Below are positions 33,132 to 42,415 of a stretch of DNA of 64,000 nt, in pieces. The first letter of the stretch is position 1. Each line of letters begins with the position of its first letter. This stretch comes from QHXW01 sp035297145. GTDB taxonomy: Bacteria > Acidobacteriota > Terriglobia > Bryobacterales > Bryobacteraceae. A program made the position numbers and the translations under genes. The DNA is taken from positions 1 to 64,000 of the forward strand of contig DATGZN010000049.1 of NCBI GenBank assembly GCA_035297145.1, in the 5' to 3' direction. The notes below the pieces were generated by a model. That model saw only the letters and a list, made by a program, of their open reading frames with translations. It was not told the origin of the DNA and did not search any database.

Positions 33132-33971
33132 TCATGGAACTGACGAACCGATGGATTGAGTTTTCCTCACATCAGCTGCTTCAACCTGTGCGCCGGACTC
33201 CAGAGATCTTAGCCATCCTTGAGCGTCTTTGTACAACTCGTCGCGAAGGTTCAGAAGGATTGCAACGGGGAACCAGCGGCTGGTCTTGTGTCGAGCAATA
33301 AGGTGGAAAATGGGCCATAGCATAAAACTGACCATTGCGACAAGAATGAACAGTGCCATTGTTAAGTCTCTTACACTTTCGAGGTTAGCCTCCGTTAGGC
33401 CATTTGTTGCTTGGGCGGGATCAGCAAGCGAATAGACAGCAGCAATAATCATTAGAACTATGCAACTCGTCACTTTGAAGCGGTTATAGGCAACTGATTC
33501 TCGGATGGCATCGACGGAGAGCAGGTGAGCGCGCGGGTTGAGCTCGAGGGTGTGCTCTACGGTCGGAGTAAGCTGGCTCACTTTGCACCTCAACCTCGAA
33601 GATCCGCGACGTACATCGAATCCTAAGTCATCCCATGATTGCTCGTACCGGTATTTCTGCTCGGGCGGGAAGCTGCCCTTTACTCGCGCTACGACTGACT
33701 GCGAAACTGAGCGGAGTTGTTCCTCGCTCAGCAGATAAGGCACTGATTCAGCTATGCCAAACGGTAAGCGAGTTTTGGCGTCGAGGGCCTCTTCGTGCTC
33801 TCGAATGAACTCTTTGCCACGGTCTTTCATCTGATCCCACACGAGCAAGCAAAGGAAAACAATCATCATGAGGAACATCGCGCCAACGTCGCTTGAGGCT
33901 CCCCGGACCAATTCGTATGCCTCGTGCAAAGCGATAAGGATGGCTAACGCGATTGTTATCTTTTCCCGCAT
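33132..33971 (-). CDS. Membrane protein of unknown function
   Basis: 279 residues from ATG 33971. Helices: ITIALAILIALHEAYELV and VGAMFLMMIVFLCLLVW at the N-terminus, then a soluble middle with KYRYEQSWDDLGFDVRRGSS, then VTSCIVLMIIAAVYSLA and LTMALFILVAMVSFMLWPIFHLIA. A cytosolic tail follows. I recognise no family. The longer open frame from 34235 adds 88 residues without coding character and no ribosome site. It lies inside the decayed region yet is intact. Confidence 0.5.
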   Translation of the reverse strand: MREKITIALAILIALHEAYELVRGASSDVGAMFLMMIVFLCLLVWDQMKDRGKEFIREHEEALDAKTRLPFGIAESVPYLLSEEQLRSVSQSVVARVKGSFPPEQKYRYEQSWDDLGFDVRRGSSRLRCKVSQLTPTVEHTLELNPRAHLLSVDAIRESVAYNRFKVTSCIVLMIIAAVYSLADPAQATNGLTEANLESVRDLTMALFILVAMVSFMLWPIFHLIARHKTSRWFPVAILLNLRDELYKDAQGWLRSLESGAQVEAADVRKTQSIGSSVP

Positions 33972-34235
33972 ACGTCGCCCCACAATGGAAGCGAAGCATA
34001 TCACCGCGGATTTCCATTTTGGCCTCCGGGGCGCGGCCAGTATACACCCGATTCGCCTCGATTGGCGCTCTTTTTTTGTTTCCCATCCAGAGCGACTCCT
34101 CTGCGACCCAGACGGGGCAGTCCAGCCCCCTTTTAGCCACGGGAGAACCATTAACAGCGTTAGTTTCAAGCGATTTCTCGGACACCTCGCCGTCCCTCCC
34201 TCCTTGCTTCGACCCGTTTGCTTCCCCGCCGTCAC

Positions 34236-34676
34236 GCCTATCCGGTAGGCACCGGCAGCGCGGCGGGCCCAATTACGGTTAGGCCCTCTCTCGTGTCAAT
34301 CCAGGAGTAATCGGGATGGACCCGAGTCTTTGAAGCGCTGCTCCATACCCTCATTGCATGGTTCGCGGCTATGGTACTGGCGCGCGTAGTTCAGGACAGC
34401 CATCTCGGTCATTGATAAACTCAATCACTATAGACCTGTGCGTCTTTTTGTGCGGCGGAACCGCCAAAGCGGATCATCGAGCGTTTCGTGCTCTTTTTGT
34501 TTTCAGCAAGTTGCGTGGAATCAGCGGGCGGCAAGGTTCCGAATCCCTCTCTCTCCTTTTCCTCTTTAGTTTTTCGCACTGGCGGCTGAGGGTTTTTCGC
34601 ATACTGTTGGCATACGGCGTATCCGCACTCGAATTCTTCGAGGAGCCAATGTAATCTTCTCCAACTCCGTCTTAAC
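34236..34676. other. Gene-poor stretch
   Basis: No supported gene on either strand. A start-less open frame of about 85 codons on the minus strand (near 34650-34400) follows the formaldehyde dehydrogenase stop but has no recognised motif. Base composition is more A/T-rich than the flanks. Confidence 0.5.
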
Positions 34677-35903
34677 TTAGCTTTGCACCCCTACAAGTTC
34701 CGCGGTGGCTCGACGTAATCTCACGATCCCATGCGGGTCCAGTACGAACTTCTCCGCAGCGCCTTTATCAAAGGCGTTGTAGCCTCGCGGCGCATCCTCC
34801 AAGGGCAACACTGTGACATTCACCGCCTTCGCGACAGCCACCTTATTGTGCAGGATGGCCATCATGAGTTGCCGGTTGTAGCGGAGCACGGGACATTGCC
34901 CAGTACCGAAGCTATGGGATTTAGCCCAGCCAAGACCAATGCGCAGACCCAACACGCCCTGCTTGGCATTGGCGTCTTTGGCTCCCGGATCGTCAGTGAC
35001 ATACAGTCCGGGAATGCCGATCGCTCCGCCGGCCCGCGTCACCGCCATTAGCGAATTCAGCACGGTAGCAGGTTGTTCGGTTCCAGTCTGCTCGGCTTGG
35101 CCCTTCGCTTCAAAGCCGACGCAGTCCACTGCCGAATCCACTTCGGGAACACCCACGATCTGGGCGATGCGGTCTCCTAGTGGAACCCTCTCGCGCAGAT
35201 CGACCGTCTCACATCCGAAGCTTCGCGCCTGGGCAAGCCGTTCCGGAATCATGTCGCCGACAATAACCACCGCGGCGCCCAGCAATTGGCACGCAGCGGC
35301 ACAAGCGAGCCCTACCGGACCGGCGCCGGCCACGTACACCGTTGAACCAGTCGTGACCCCCGCCTTCACCGCTCCGTCGTAGCCCGTCGGGAAAATGTCG
35401 GAGAGGAGTGTAAGGTCCTCGATCTTCTCCAGAGCCTGCTCCTTGTCAGGAAATTTGAGAAGGTTGAAATCCGCATACGGCGCCATCACGTAATCGGCTT
35501 GGCCGCCCACCCATCCGCCCATATCGACGTAGCCGAAAGCGGCCCCAGCCCGATCGCCATTGACGTTCAAGCAAATGCCGGTCTTGCCTTCCCGGCAGTT
35601 GCGGCAGCGTCCGCACGCAATGTTGAAAGGGACGGAAACCAGGTCGCCCACATTCAAGAACTCTACGTCCTTGCCCTTCTCAATGATTTCGCCCGTGATC
35701 TCATGTCCTAGGACCATACCGGCTGGAGCCGTGGTGCGCCCTCGTACCATGTGCTGATCACTCCCACAGATATTGGTGCTCACCACTTTAAGGATCACGC
35801 CGTGCTCGCACTTCCGCGATCCCAGCGACAACTTCGGAAAATCGATCGGCCGGACCTCAACTTTTCCCGGCCCGACGTATACTACTCCACGATTGCTTGC
35901 CAT
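34677..35903 (-). CDS. fdhA: Glutathione-independent formaldehyde dehydrogenase (zinc MDR family)
   Basis: 408 residues. The catalytic zinc region TNICGSDQHMVRGRTTAP and GMVLGHEITGE, the structural zinc cysteines CGRCRNCREGKTGIC, and the nucleotide motif VAGAGPVGLACAAAC are in the order and spacing of the Pseudomonas putida enzyme, whose length (about 400) it matches; the long insertions NVNGDRAGAAFGYVDMGGW and GLGWAKSHSFGTGQCPV are characteristic. It oxidises formaldehyde to formate with tightly bound NAD. AAAGGAGCG upstream fixes the start. The frameshifted GlcG-like gene is 22 bp upstream on the same strand. Confidence 0.93.
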   Translation of the reverse strand: MASNRGVVYVGPGKVEVRPIDFPKLSLGSRKCEHGVILKVVSTNICGSDQHMVRGRTTAPAGMVLGHEITGEIIEKGKDVEFLNVGDLVSVPFNIACGRCRNCREGKTGICLNVNGDRAGAAFGYVDMGGWVGGQADYVMAPYADFNLLKFPDKEQALEKIEDLTLLSDIFPTGYDGAVKAGVTTGSTVYVAGAGPVGLACAAACQLLGAAVVIVGDMIPERLAQARSFGCETVDLRERVPLGDRIAQIVGVPEVDSAVDCVGFEAKGQAEQTGTEQPATVLNSLMAVTRAGGAIGIPGLYVTDDPGAKDANAKQGVLGLRIGLGWAKSHSFGTGQCPVLRYNRQLMMAILHNKVAVAKAVNVTVLPLEDAPRGYNAFDKGAAEKFVLDPHGIVRLRRATAELVGVQS

Positions 35904-35925
35904 AAATGTTCGCTCCTTTAAGAAT

Positions 35926-36319
35926 CTAGAATGCTTTCGCTCCAGCTTCCGCTACAGCGTGATCCTGCTCTCCGGAACCGCCGCTCACTCCCACGCCGCC
36001 CACCACTTTTCCGCCGCGCGTCAGCGGAATGCCGCCGGCGAACACCATCACGCGCCCATGATTGGACACATGGATTCCAAAGAATTGCCCGTCCGATTGC
36101 GAATATTGCGCGAGATCCTTCGTCGAAATATCGAACCCGCGAAGTAAAGGCCTTGTTAATAGAGATGTCGACGCTGCCGATCCAGGCTCCGTCCATGCGG
36201 ACATGGGAAACAAGGTTGCCGCCTTCGTCAACGACCGCAATGTTCATGGGATGTTTGATTTCAACAGCCTTCTGTTCGGCGGCTGCGATGACTCTGCGTG
36301 CTTCCTCCAGTGTGACCAT
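35926..36319 (-). pseudogene. GlcG/HbpS-family gene with a frameshift
   Basis: From ATG 36319 (AAAGGA upstream) the frame reads MVTLEEARRVIAAAEQKAV, HPMNIAVVDEGGNLVSHVRM and DGAWIGSVDISINKAFTSR, then loses homology. The family pattern resumes one frame over: GFDISTKDLAQYSQSDGQFF, GIHVSNHGRVMVFAGGIPL, GKVVGGVGVSGGSGEQDHAV, AEAGAKAF, stop 35926. One indel near 36147 explains this. The family binds heme or small acids and often accompanies glycolate or alcohol genes. If the indel is a sequencing error the gene is intact and in operon with fdhA. Confidence 0.8.
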
Positions 36320-36689
36320 CACTATCCTTTGCAATGAACAAGAATGCAAACGGCGCTCCAAAATTGGACTGCCTGTCTCACGCTTACCGGACAACAACAT
36401 AGAGTCCATGGATACAGCGTGCGAATGGCTTCATTTCGACAATGTGTCGTCGTTTCGCCGTTTGCGCTTTACCCGTCGAAACACTTCGTCACGCCCCCTG
36501 ACACAGCGAAATGGCTGAACTCACGCGGATGTGTCGAGCCGGAGTCGTCCGTGTCGCCGGTCCGACTTCATGCGCGAGCATCCGCCGAACAAGCCTCATC
36601 GTTTCAACAGAGGCCGAATTGACTCTTTGGCTCCAAGGTTGCACTCAAGACTGGCGAAGTATGAATCGAGCATCAGTAGGCGAAACAAT
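36320..36689. other. Intergenic region between divergent genes
   Basis: No supported gene. It separates the GlcG-like/fdhA operon (minus) from the secreted-protein pseudogene (plus) and must contain their promoters, but no clear -10/-35 pair is visible. Confidence 0.5.
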
Positions 36690-37731
36690 ATGGCCACGTT
36701 GAGCGTCGTTCGTCTGCAGAAGGAAGGCCGAAATAATCTTTTGTGTTTGTCCGTCTGCCGCGCCTTGTTCTCCCTGTTTGCGATGCCTCTGCTCGCGCAT
36801 GCATGGCAGACCGCCGCGCCGCCCGCCGCTGGATGCCAAGCGGCTGGCCAGGTTTTCGGATGGGACTTGCTGGAGCACACGCTCAGTCTCAAGAGCGACT
36901 CCGGCCATTACTCCGACTTCCGCTATAACGATTCGACCATATTCATAAATGGCGAAGCCATCCTAACTCCGCAAGAGTTGAACATAAACATAGACGACCG
37001 CCTGTGTGTGGAGGCGTTTCGCACCGACAAACAAGAGATCGCATCACGGGTGCGGGTGACCTTGCGTTCAGACATCGACGCCCAAGACAGGCGGGAGTTG
37101 GTCCGCTGGCAGAGCGAAAGCCTCTTTGGCACCGTGAAGTCGTGGGACGCCCGCGATCACAAAATTAGCGTCAGCGTCTCCACTTTGCCTGATGTTTCGG
37201 TCGACGCCGCAGGGCCGATTACGTTTTGGAGTTTGCCGACCGGGTCCGATGAATCCGGCAGACGTCATCCGCGGCGGTTGGGAGACACTTGTCGCTGGAG
37301 CTGCCATCTATGTTCGTGGCGTACGCCTTTCCGGATCGCAAAACATGCGAGCCAGAATGATTGTCTCCGGCGGGTTGCGCAGTTTCGCCGGCTCCGTCGA
37401 ATCCATGGAACCTCTCACGAGCCTGCTTCTCCTTCGCGATTTTCGATCCGGCCGGAGCCGGCCTGTCCACTTTGATTTCATACAGATCGAGGTGGTGGGA
37501 AAGAATGCGGTGCCCGGCTCCCGGGACCGCCACCTGTACCCCGCAACCGTTGGTGACCTGAAGGGAGGCGATTCCGTTCTGATCCTGGGCCGGGAAAACG
37601 ACCAGACCGGCGACATAGAAGCATTCCTGCTGATCACCGGTTTCTCTCCCGGCGGCGTCCTCCAACCAGGCCCCGGACAATCCGCGGATTGGATTTTTCA
37701 AGCTATTGGTATTGGCGGGCCCAGACCATAA
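36690..37731 (+). pseudogene. Secreted DUF5666-like repeat protein broken by a frameshift
   Basis: From ATG 36690 one frame gives a signal peptide (LFSLFAMPLLAHAWQ) and GQVFGWDLLEHTLSLKSDSG up to ITFWSLPTG near 37240. The same type of beta-rich repeat continues in another frame as MNPADVIRGGWETLVAGAAI, GSVESMEPLTSLLLLRDFRS and GGDSVLILGRENDQTGDIEA to the stop at 37731. A single indel near 37240 separates them. Function unknown; the repeated G-x-V-x-S/D-x(8) pattern resembles periplasmic OB-like (DUF5666) repeats. Confidence 0.65.
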
Positions 37732-37816
37732 ACCTTACTACCGCTAACGTAGCCCCCTGGTTGCGGCACCGCTAGAGCCGCGCCAGGAGCAGCCAATACA
37801 AAAGGAACTTACAAAC

Positions 37817-38299
37817 ATGATCCGTAAACTTTTTGCCACAGAGGACAGCACCGCGACGGCCATTCTCAGACTGGTGCTGGGGATTGTTTTTTTCGCGCAC
37901 GGAGCACAGAAAATGTTTGGCTGGTTCGGAGGATTGGGCTTCTCCGGCACGATGGGCTTCTTCACAGGCGCCATGCACATCCCGGCTCCGTTCGCCTTCT
38001 TAGCAATCGCGGCGGAGTTCTTCGGTGGGCTGGGGCTGGTGCTGGGATTCCTCACCCGCATAGCAGCATTCGGAATTGGGGTCACCATGGTGGTCGCGAT
38101 TGTGACCGTGAATAGCGCCGTCGGATTCTTCATGAATTGGTTTGGCACGCAGCGAGGCGAGGGCTATGAGTATCATCTCCTGGTACTCGCAATGACAACG
38201 TTCCTGGTGATCCGCGGGGCGGGTGCGTTTTCAGTGGATCGCGCCCTTTCGGTCGCTAAGCCGTCCAGTACGGCGCAGCGGAGCTTCGCGCACTCATGA
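37817..38299 (+). CDS. DoxX-family membrane protein
   Basis: 160 residues with four helices: AILRLVLGIVFFAHGAQKMF, FAFLAIAAEFFGGLGLVLGF, AFGIGVTMVVAIVTVN and LLVLAMTTFLVIRGAGAF. The FAHGAQKMFGWFGG motif after helix 1 is typical of DoxX/DoxD-type proteins (thiosulfate:quinone oxidoreductase relatives). AAAGGAAC lies 9 nt upstream of ATG 37817. Redox role in the membrane is by family only; no catalytic partner is adjacent. Confidence 0.85.
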   Translation: MIRKLFATEDSTATAILRLVLGIVFFAHGAQKMFGWFGGLGFSGTMGFFTGAMHIPAPFAFLAIAAEFFGGLGLVLGFLTRIAAFGIGVTMVVAIVTVNSAVGFFMNWFGTQRGEGYEYHLLVLAMTTFLVIRGAGAFSVDRALSVAKPSSTAQRSFAHS

Positions 38300-38439
38300 G
38301 CAAAAGCGCTTGAGTGGAAGCGCCGAGCCGTGGATCCCCTGGCGAGATGCCATCGCGCAGTGAGCCAAATCGCGGAAAACATCGTCGGGGCAGAGGGATG
38401 GGTACTGAGCGATTTTGCCGCACTCTAAAAGCGAGGGTC

Positions 38440-38875
38440 AAGGGCGGTGAGTCTGCCGCTGCCGCCTGGCCGACTCCACGCCTCAAGCTGTCGGCAGGTT
38501 TCGGTATTACCGACAGCAAATACGTCAGGATCGTTCCCGGGGCGCCGGTGACCACGGATAGCCAATTCGTCAATGCGCCGAAGTACACTTTCACTGCGGT
38601 CGCGGAGTACTCGGCGACCCTGAGGAAAGCGGTTCAGATTAGCGGTCGCGTCGACTACATCCACGAGAGCGGTATCCAGTACGACCTTGGCAACTCGCCA
38701 CTGGTCGCGCAGGCTTCCTATGGCCTGTTGAACGCGAGACTCACCTGGCAGCCGCACGAGTTTCGGAACGAATCTCACGAATAGCCACTACGCCGTAGGC
38801 GGCTTCGACGATGGTCCCGGCGGCTCACTCGGCCAGTTTTTCGCGCCGGGTGCGCGTCAGGGGGCACCGCCCGAT
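38440..38875 (+). pseudogene. C-terminal relic of a TonB-dependent receptor
   Basis: Beta-barrel strands PRLKLSAGFGITDSKYVRIV, APKYTFTAVAEYSATL, VQISGRVDYIHESGIQYDLG and YGLLNARLTWQP match the last third of TonB-dependent receptors. A stop comes after 38784, and the next expected strand, NSHYAVGGFDDGPGGSLGQF, is readable one frame over at 38790-38850. No N-terminal plug exists upstream. Probably non-functional. Confidence 0.7.
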
Positions 38876-38958
38876 CCTCGATTCGGGCACTGTGTGGGCG
38901 CGGTGCTCTCCGAGCCCACACCAAAATCTGCCAAAATGACTCCTGGGATCGTACAGCC

Positions 38959-39652
38959 GTGGCCATGAGCATGCCCTCCACGACAGAGCCTTCGGGGTAC
39001 GTGCTGGAGCCGCTCCGGGAAGGCCCGGACTTCACACTTTACCGCGGCTGGCAGCACGGCAACCCATCGCCGGTCCTGGTAGTTGCGCTAGCCGCCGAAC
39101 AGCCCTCGCCTCAGGGTCTCCGGCGGCTCAAGCACGAATACTCCCTCGCAGCCGAACTTGATCCCGCATGGGCGGCCAAGCGGCTGGCGCTCACTCGTCA
39201 CGAAGGGCGGACGATCCTCATACTCACGGACCCTGGCGAGGCCTCATTCACAAGGACATTAAGCCGGCGAATGTGCTGGTCGACGACGCCGGCCACGTGT
39301 GGCTCACCGGCTTCGGGATTGCCTCCCAGTTGCCGCACGAATGCCAGGCGCCCGCGCCGCCCGAGATCATTGCGGGCACCCTCGCCTATATGGCGCCCGA
39401 ACAGACCGGCCGCAAGGAGCACAGGGAGTCGCAACGGCCCGAGTCACAAGCCAGACGGTCTCACCGGAGGACATTGACCAATGGAGACGTTGAAAGAACA
39501 ACTTCGGACCATCATCGACACGATTCCAGAGCTTGCTTGGTCTGCTCGCCCTGACGGATCGGCCGCCTGTGGGCCGCATCTGGCGAGGGTCCAGGCGCCA
39601 TCTTCCGCTTCAGTCTTCCGGTCCCGCCCGGTGGGCCATACGGTTAAAGGGA
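38959..39652 (+). pseudogene. Collapsed giant Ser/Thr kinase - AAA - histidine kinase gene
   Basis: Pieces of one very long signalling protein remain in order with internal deletions. The N-terminus is PSGYVLEPLREGPDFTLYRG to ILILTDPGE. At 39237 it joins out of frame to GLIHKDIKPANVLVDDAGHV and IIAGTLAYMAPEQTGR (kinase catalytic loop HKDIKPAN). Then come a PAS start METLKEQLRTIIDTIPELAW at 39481 and the final histidine-kinase strand LWAASGEGPGAIFRFSLPV ending at TAA near 39650. Family members are about 1,800 residues; fewer than 250 codons survive. Confidence 0.7.
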
Positions 39653-39704
39653 GACAGCGACGACGAGACCCACAGTTCGTAGATTGCCAGAAAGCGAGGC
39701 CAAG

Positions 39705-41732
39705 ATGATCGAGTTCGTGCAAAAGCTATTCTCTTCGGACTTCATGGCGCACGGATATTGCTATCTCTGGAGACCGGAGATCCTTTGGCTGCACGCAACC
39801 TCGGACGGATTGATTGCCGTCTCGTATTACGTCATTCCTTTGGCGCTGGTCTATTTTGTGCGCAAACGACGCGACCTGCCCTTTCACTGGGTGTTCTTCA
39901 TGTTCGGCTTGTTCATCTTTGGGTGCGGAACGACGCATGCCATCGAAGTCTGGACCCTCTGGCATGGCACCTACCGGTTGGCAGGCGTCATCAAAGCCGT
40001 TACCGCAGGGGCTTCATTAGCGACGGCGGCGGCGCTGGTGCCGCTGATCCCTCGCGCGTTGCTCCTGCCCAGCCCGGCTCAACTCCGGGCCGCGAACCAA
40101 GATCTCACGAAAGAAATCCAGGAAAGACGCCGTGCAGAGCAGGCGCTGTACAAGGCCTACGACGAAGTGGAAAGCATGGTGCGGGCACGCACAGCCGAAC
40201 TTGCCAGAACCAACGAGTTGCTGCAAGCCGAGATCGTGGAGCGCAGGCGAGCGGAGCAAAAATTCCGAGGGCTGCTGGAAGCGGCGCCAGATGCGGTCGC
40301 GGTGGTGAATCGTGAGGGTGAAATTGTTCTAGCCAATGCGCAACTGGAGAATCTGTTCGGCTATCAACGACGAGAAGTCCTGGGGAACGAAATCGAAATG
40401 TTGATGCCGGAGCGGTTCCGCAGCAAGCATCCGGAACACCGGAGAGCTTTCGTTGCGGACCCTCGCGCGCGGCCAATGGGCTCCGGGTTACAACTGTATG
40501 GCCTGCATAAAGATGGGCACGAGTTTCCGGTGGAGATCAGCCTTAGCCCGCTGGAGACTGACGAGGGCGTGCTGATTTCAAGCGCGATCCGTGATATCAG
40601 GGAGCGAAAGCAGGCGGAAGAAAGACTTCAGCAAAGCGAACAGGAACTTCGGCAGCTGATCGATGTGATCCCCCAGCAAGTAGTTGTTTTCAGCGGGGAC
40701 TGGAGTCCTCTTTTTGCAAATCGACGAGAATTAGAATACACCGGCCTTACGATCGAGGATGTACAGTCAAAAGACGCTGTTACCAAGGTCTTTCATCCGG
40801 ACGATTTGAAGAAGTTGCACGTCATTCGTGAGAGAGCGCTCTCCGACGGTGATCCCTTTGAGATGGAGGCACGAATACTCGGGAAAGATGGACAGTATCG
40901 GTGGTTCTTGATCCGAGACAATCCGCTACGGGATGAACGGGGACGCGTCATTCGGTGGTACGCTACGCGCACCGACGTCGAGGACCAAAAGCGGGCTGAA
41001 GAAGTATCGCGCAAGGCGCAGGCGGATCTCGCCTATGTCACAAGGGTGGCGACCATGGGAGAATTGGCAGCCTCAATCGCGCACGAAGTCAGCCAGCCGC
41101 TCACTGGGATAGTCGCCCAGGCGGCAGCCTGTTTGCGGTGGCTCGCCGCGCAGCCACCTAACGTGGCCAAGGCCAGCGAGGCTGCGGAAAGGGTTATTCG
41201 CGACGGCAAGTACGCCGGCGAGGTGGTACAGCGCGTCCGTGCGCTTTTCAAGCGGGCAGCTGTTGAGAAGATCGGGCTTGATCTGAACGAAGTCATCGAC
41301 GAGGTGCTTCACCTTCTTCGCGGTGAGACGGCGAGGAGACATGTTGCCGTGAAGACTGAGCTGAACGACATCCCTCTCGTGATGGGCGATCGCGTGCAGT
41401 TGCAACAGCTGGTTCTCAATCTACTCCTCAACGGGCTCGAGGCGATGGATCATCCAGTCCTGGACCATCCCAAAGAACTTGTCGTCAGCTCGAAACGAGA
41501 CAGCCCGGGAACCGTGCTCGTCGAGATACGGGATTACGGTGTTGGCCTACACGATTCAGAAAGAATCTTTGAAGCCTTCTTCACCACGAAGGAGAAAGGG
41601 ATGGGAATAGGCTTGACGATTTGCCGCTCGATCGTCGAAGAGCACAACGGGCGCCTTTGGGCCGCTTCCAGTGAAGGTCCCGGCACAACGTTCTGCTTCA
41701 CTCTTCCGGTCCAATCGAGTGAGACATCGTGA
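39705..41732 (+). CDS. Histidine kinase with ETR1-like ethylene-binding membrane domain and two PAS domains
   Basis: 675 residues. Residues about 18-115 form a three-helix domain aligning with plant ETR1 at a constant +9 offset: Asp34, Tyr41, Ile44, Pro45, Ile71, Cys74 and His78 match ETR1 Asp25, Tyr32, Ile35, Pro36, Ile62, Cys65 and His69 (segments TSDGLIAVSYYVIP and FGLFIFGCGTTHAIEVW). In ETR1 Cys65 and His69 bind the copper that coordinates ethylene. A coiled coil, a PAS (LLEAAPDAVAVVNREGEIV), a second PAS and PAC (DGQYRWFLIRDNPLRDE), the phospho-acceptor His460 (ELAASIAHEVSQP) and an ATPase domain (LLNGLEA, GVGLHD, GMGIGLTI) follow. Start MIEFVQ at 39705; coupled by ATGA-type overlap to the FixJ regulator. 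Confidence 0.9.
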   Translation: MIEFVQKLFSSDFMAHGYCYLWRPEILWLHATSDGLIAVSYYVIPLALVYFVRKRRDLPFHWVFFMFGLFIFGCGTTHAIEVWTLWHGTYRLAGVIKAVTAGASLATAAALVPLIPRALLLPSPAQLRAANQDLTKEIQERRRAEQALYKAYDEVESMVRARTAELARTNELLQAEIVERRRAEQKFRGLLEAAPDAVAVVNREGEIVLANAQLENLFGYQRREVLGNEIEMLMPERFRSKHPEHRRAFVADPRARPMGSGLQLYGLHKDGHEFPVEISLSPLETDEGVLISSAIRDIRERKQAEERLQQSEQELRQLIDVIPQQVVVFSGDWSPLFANRRELEYTGLTIEDVQSKDAVTKVFHPDDLKKLHVIRERALSDGDPFEMEARILGKDGQYRWFLIRDNPLRDERGRVIRWYATRTDVEDQKRAEEVSRKAQADLAYVTRVATMGELAASIAHEVSQPLTGIVAQAAACLRWLAAQPPNVAKASEAAERVIRDGKYAGEVVQRVRALFKRAAVEKIGLDLNEVIDEVLHLLRGETARRHVAVKTELNDIPLVMGDRVQLQQLVLNLLLNGLEAMDHPVLDHPKELVVSSKRDSPGTVLVEIRDYGVGLHDSERIFEAFFTTKEKGMGIGLTICRSIVEEHNGRLWAASSEGPGTTFCFTLPVQSSETS

Positions 41733-42358
41733 AGTCCGGCAGCCCAGTTGTTTTTGTTGTGGATGACGACTTCCGCGTGCGGGAAGCGTTGTCCACTCTC
41801 ATTTCTTCGGTGGGGCTTGGTGTGGCGACTTTCGGCTCTGCTTCGGAATTCCTGGAAGCCGAAAAGCCCGATTCCCCGGCCTGCCTAATCCTAGATTTGG
41901 AGCTTCCGGGCATCAGTGGCCTGGAACTCCAGCAGGAGTTGTTGGCTGCAAGCGCGCCACCGATCGTTTTCATTACCGGCCATGGCGACGTCCCTTCTTC
42001 GGTGCGTGCTATGAAGGCCGGGGCGATCGAGTTCCTGTCAAAGCCGTTCGACGAGCAAGATTTGCTCCGGGCGATCGAAACCGGAATCGCGCTCGATCTT
42101 TCTGCACGCCAGACGAGATCAGAACTCGCCGAGTTGCAGAGGCACTACAACCTTCTCACCCCTCGTGAACGAGAGGTTCTTCCCTTTGTGATCGCCGGCT
42201 TTGCGAACAAGCAGACCGCCGGCCACCTCGGTACGAGCGAGATCACGATCGGAGTTCATCGCGGTCAGATCATGCGCAAGATGGGCGCCCGATCACTGGC
42301 GGAATTGGTCAGAATGGCCGATAAACTGGGCATCGCCCGCGCCGCCGGACCCGCCTAA
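41729..42358 (+). CDS. FixJ/NarL-type response regulator
   Basis: 209 residues, GTG start overlapping the kinase stop by 4 nt. The receiver has the acidic pair VVDDD, phospho-acceptor Asp56 in ACLILDLELPG, Thr in FITGHGD and Lys in FLSKPFDEQ. A LuxR-type helix-turn-helix follows (LLTPREREVLPFVIAGFANK QTAGHLGTSEITIGVH). It is the cognate partner of the ethylene-domain kinase. About 78% identical by eye to the regulator at 49336, its counterpart in the second cassette. A TATAAT at 42366-42371 just downstream could start a separate transcript for the next gene. Confidence 0.93.
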   Translation: MKSGSPVVFVVDDDFRVREALSTLISSVGLGVATFGSASEFLEAEKPDSPACLILDLELPGISGLELQQELLAASAPPIVFITGHGDVPSSVRAMKAGAIEFLSKPFDEQDLLRAIETGIALDLSARQTRSELAELQRHYNLLTPREREVLPFVIAGFANKQTAGHLGTSEITIGVHRGQIMRKMGARSLAELVRMADKLGIARAAGPA

Positions 42359-42415
42359 ATAAACCTATAATAGCGGCTCGCCTGCCTTTGCCATTATTCT
42401 CGAAAGCGTATCGTG

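Noticed and set aside
34400..34650. Start-less minus-strand open frame of about 85 codons after fdhA
   Set aside because: Looks somewhat protein-like (charged, helical) but has no start and no recognised domain; not enough to call a gene relic.
34358..34654. 98-codon plus-strand ORF between the membrane protein and fdhA
   Set aside because: Cysteine- and Phe-rich without family resemblance, no ribosome site, in an A/T-rich gap.
39168..39554. Intact small serine/threonine kinase
   Set aside because: The frame has only the catalytic loop and the segment after it; the ATP-binding lobe is in another frame and most of the domain is deleted.
32169..39704. Attachment-site repeat of the tRNA-Lys 3' end
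   Set aside because: I looked for a repeat of GGTTCGAGTCCCGC downstream and saw none in the window, so an integrated element with intact ends is not supported.
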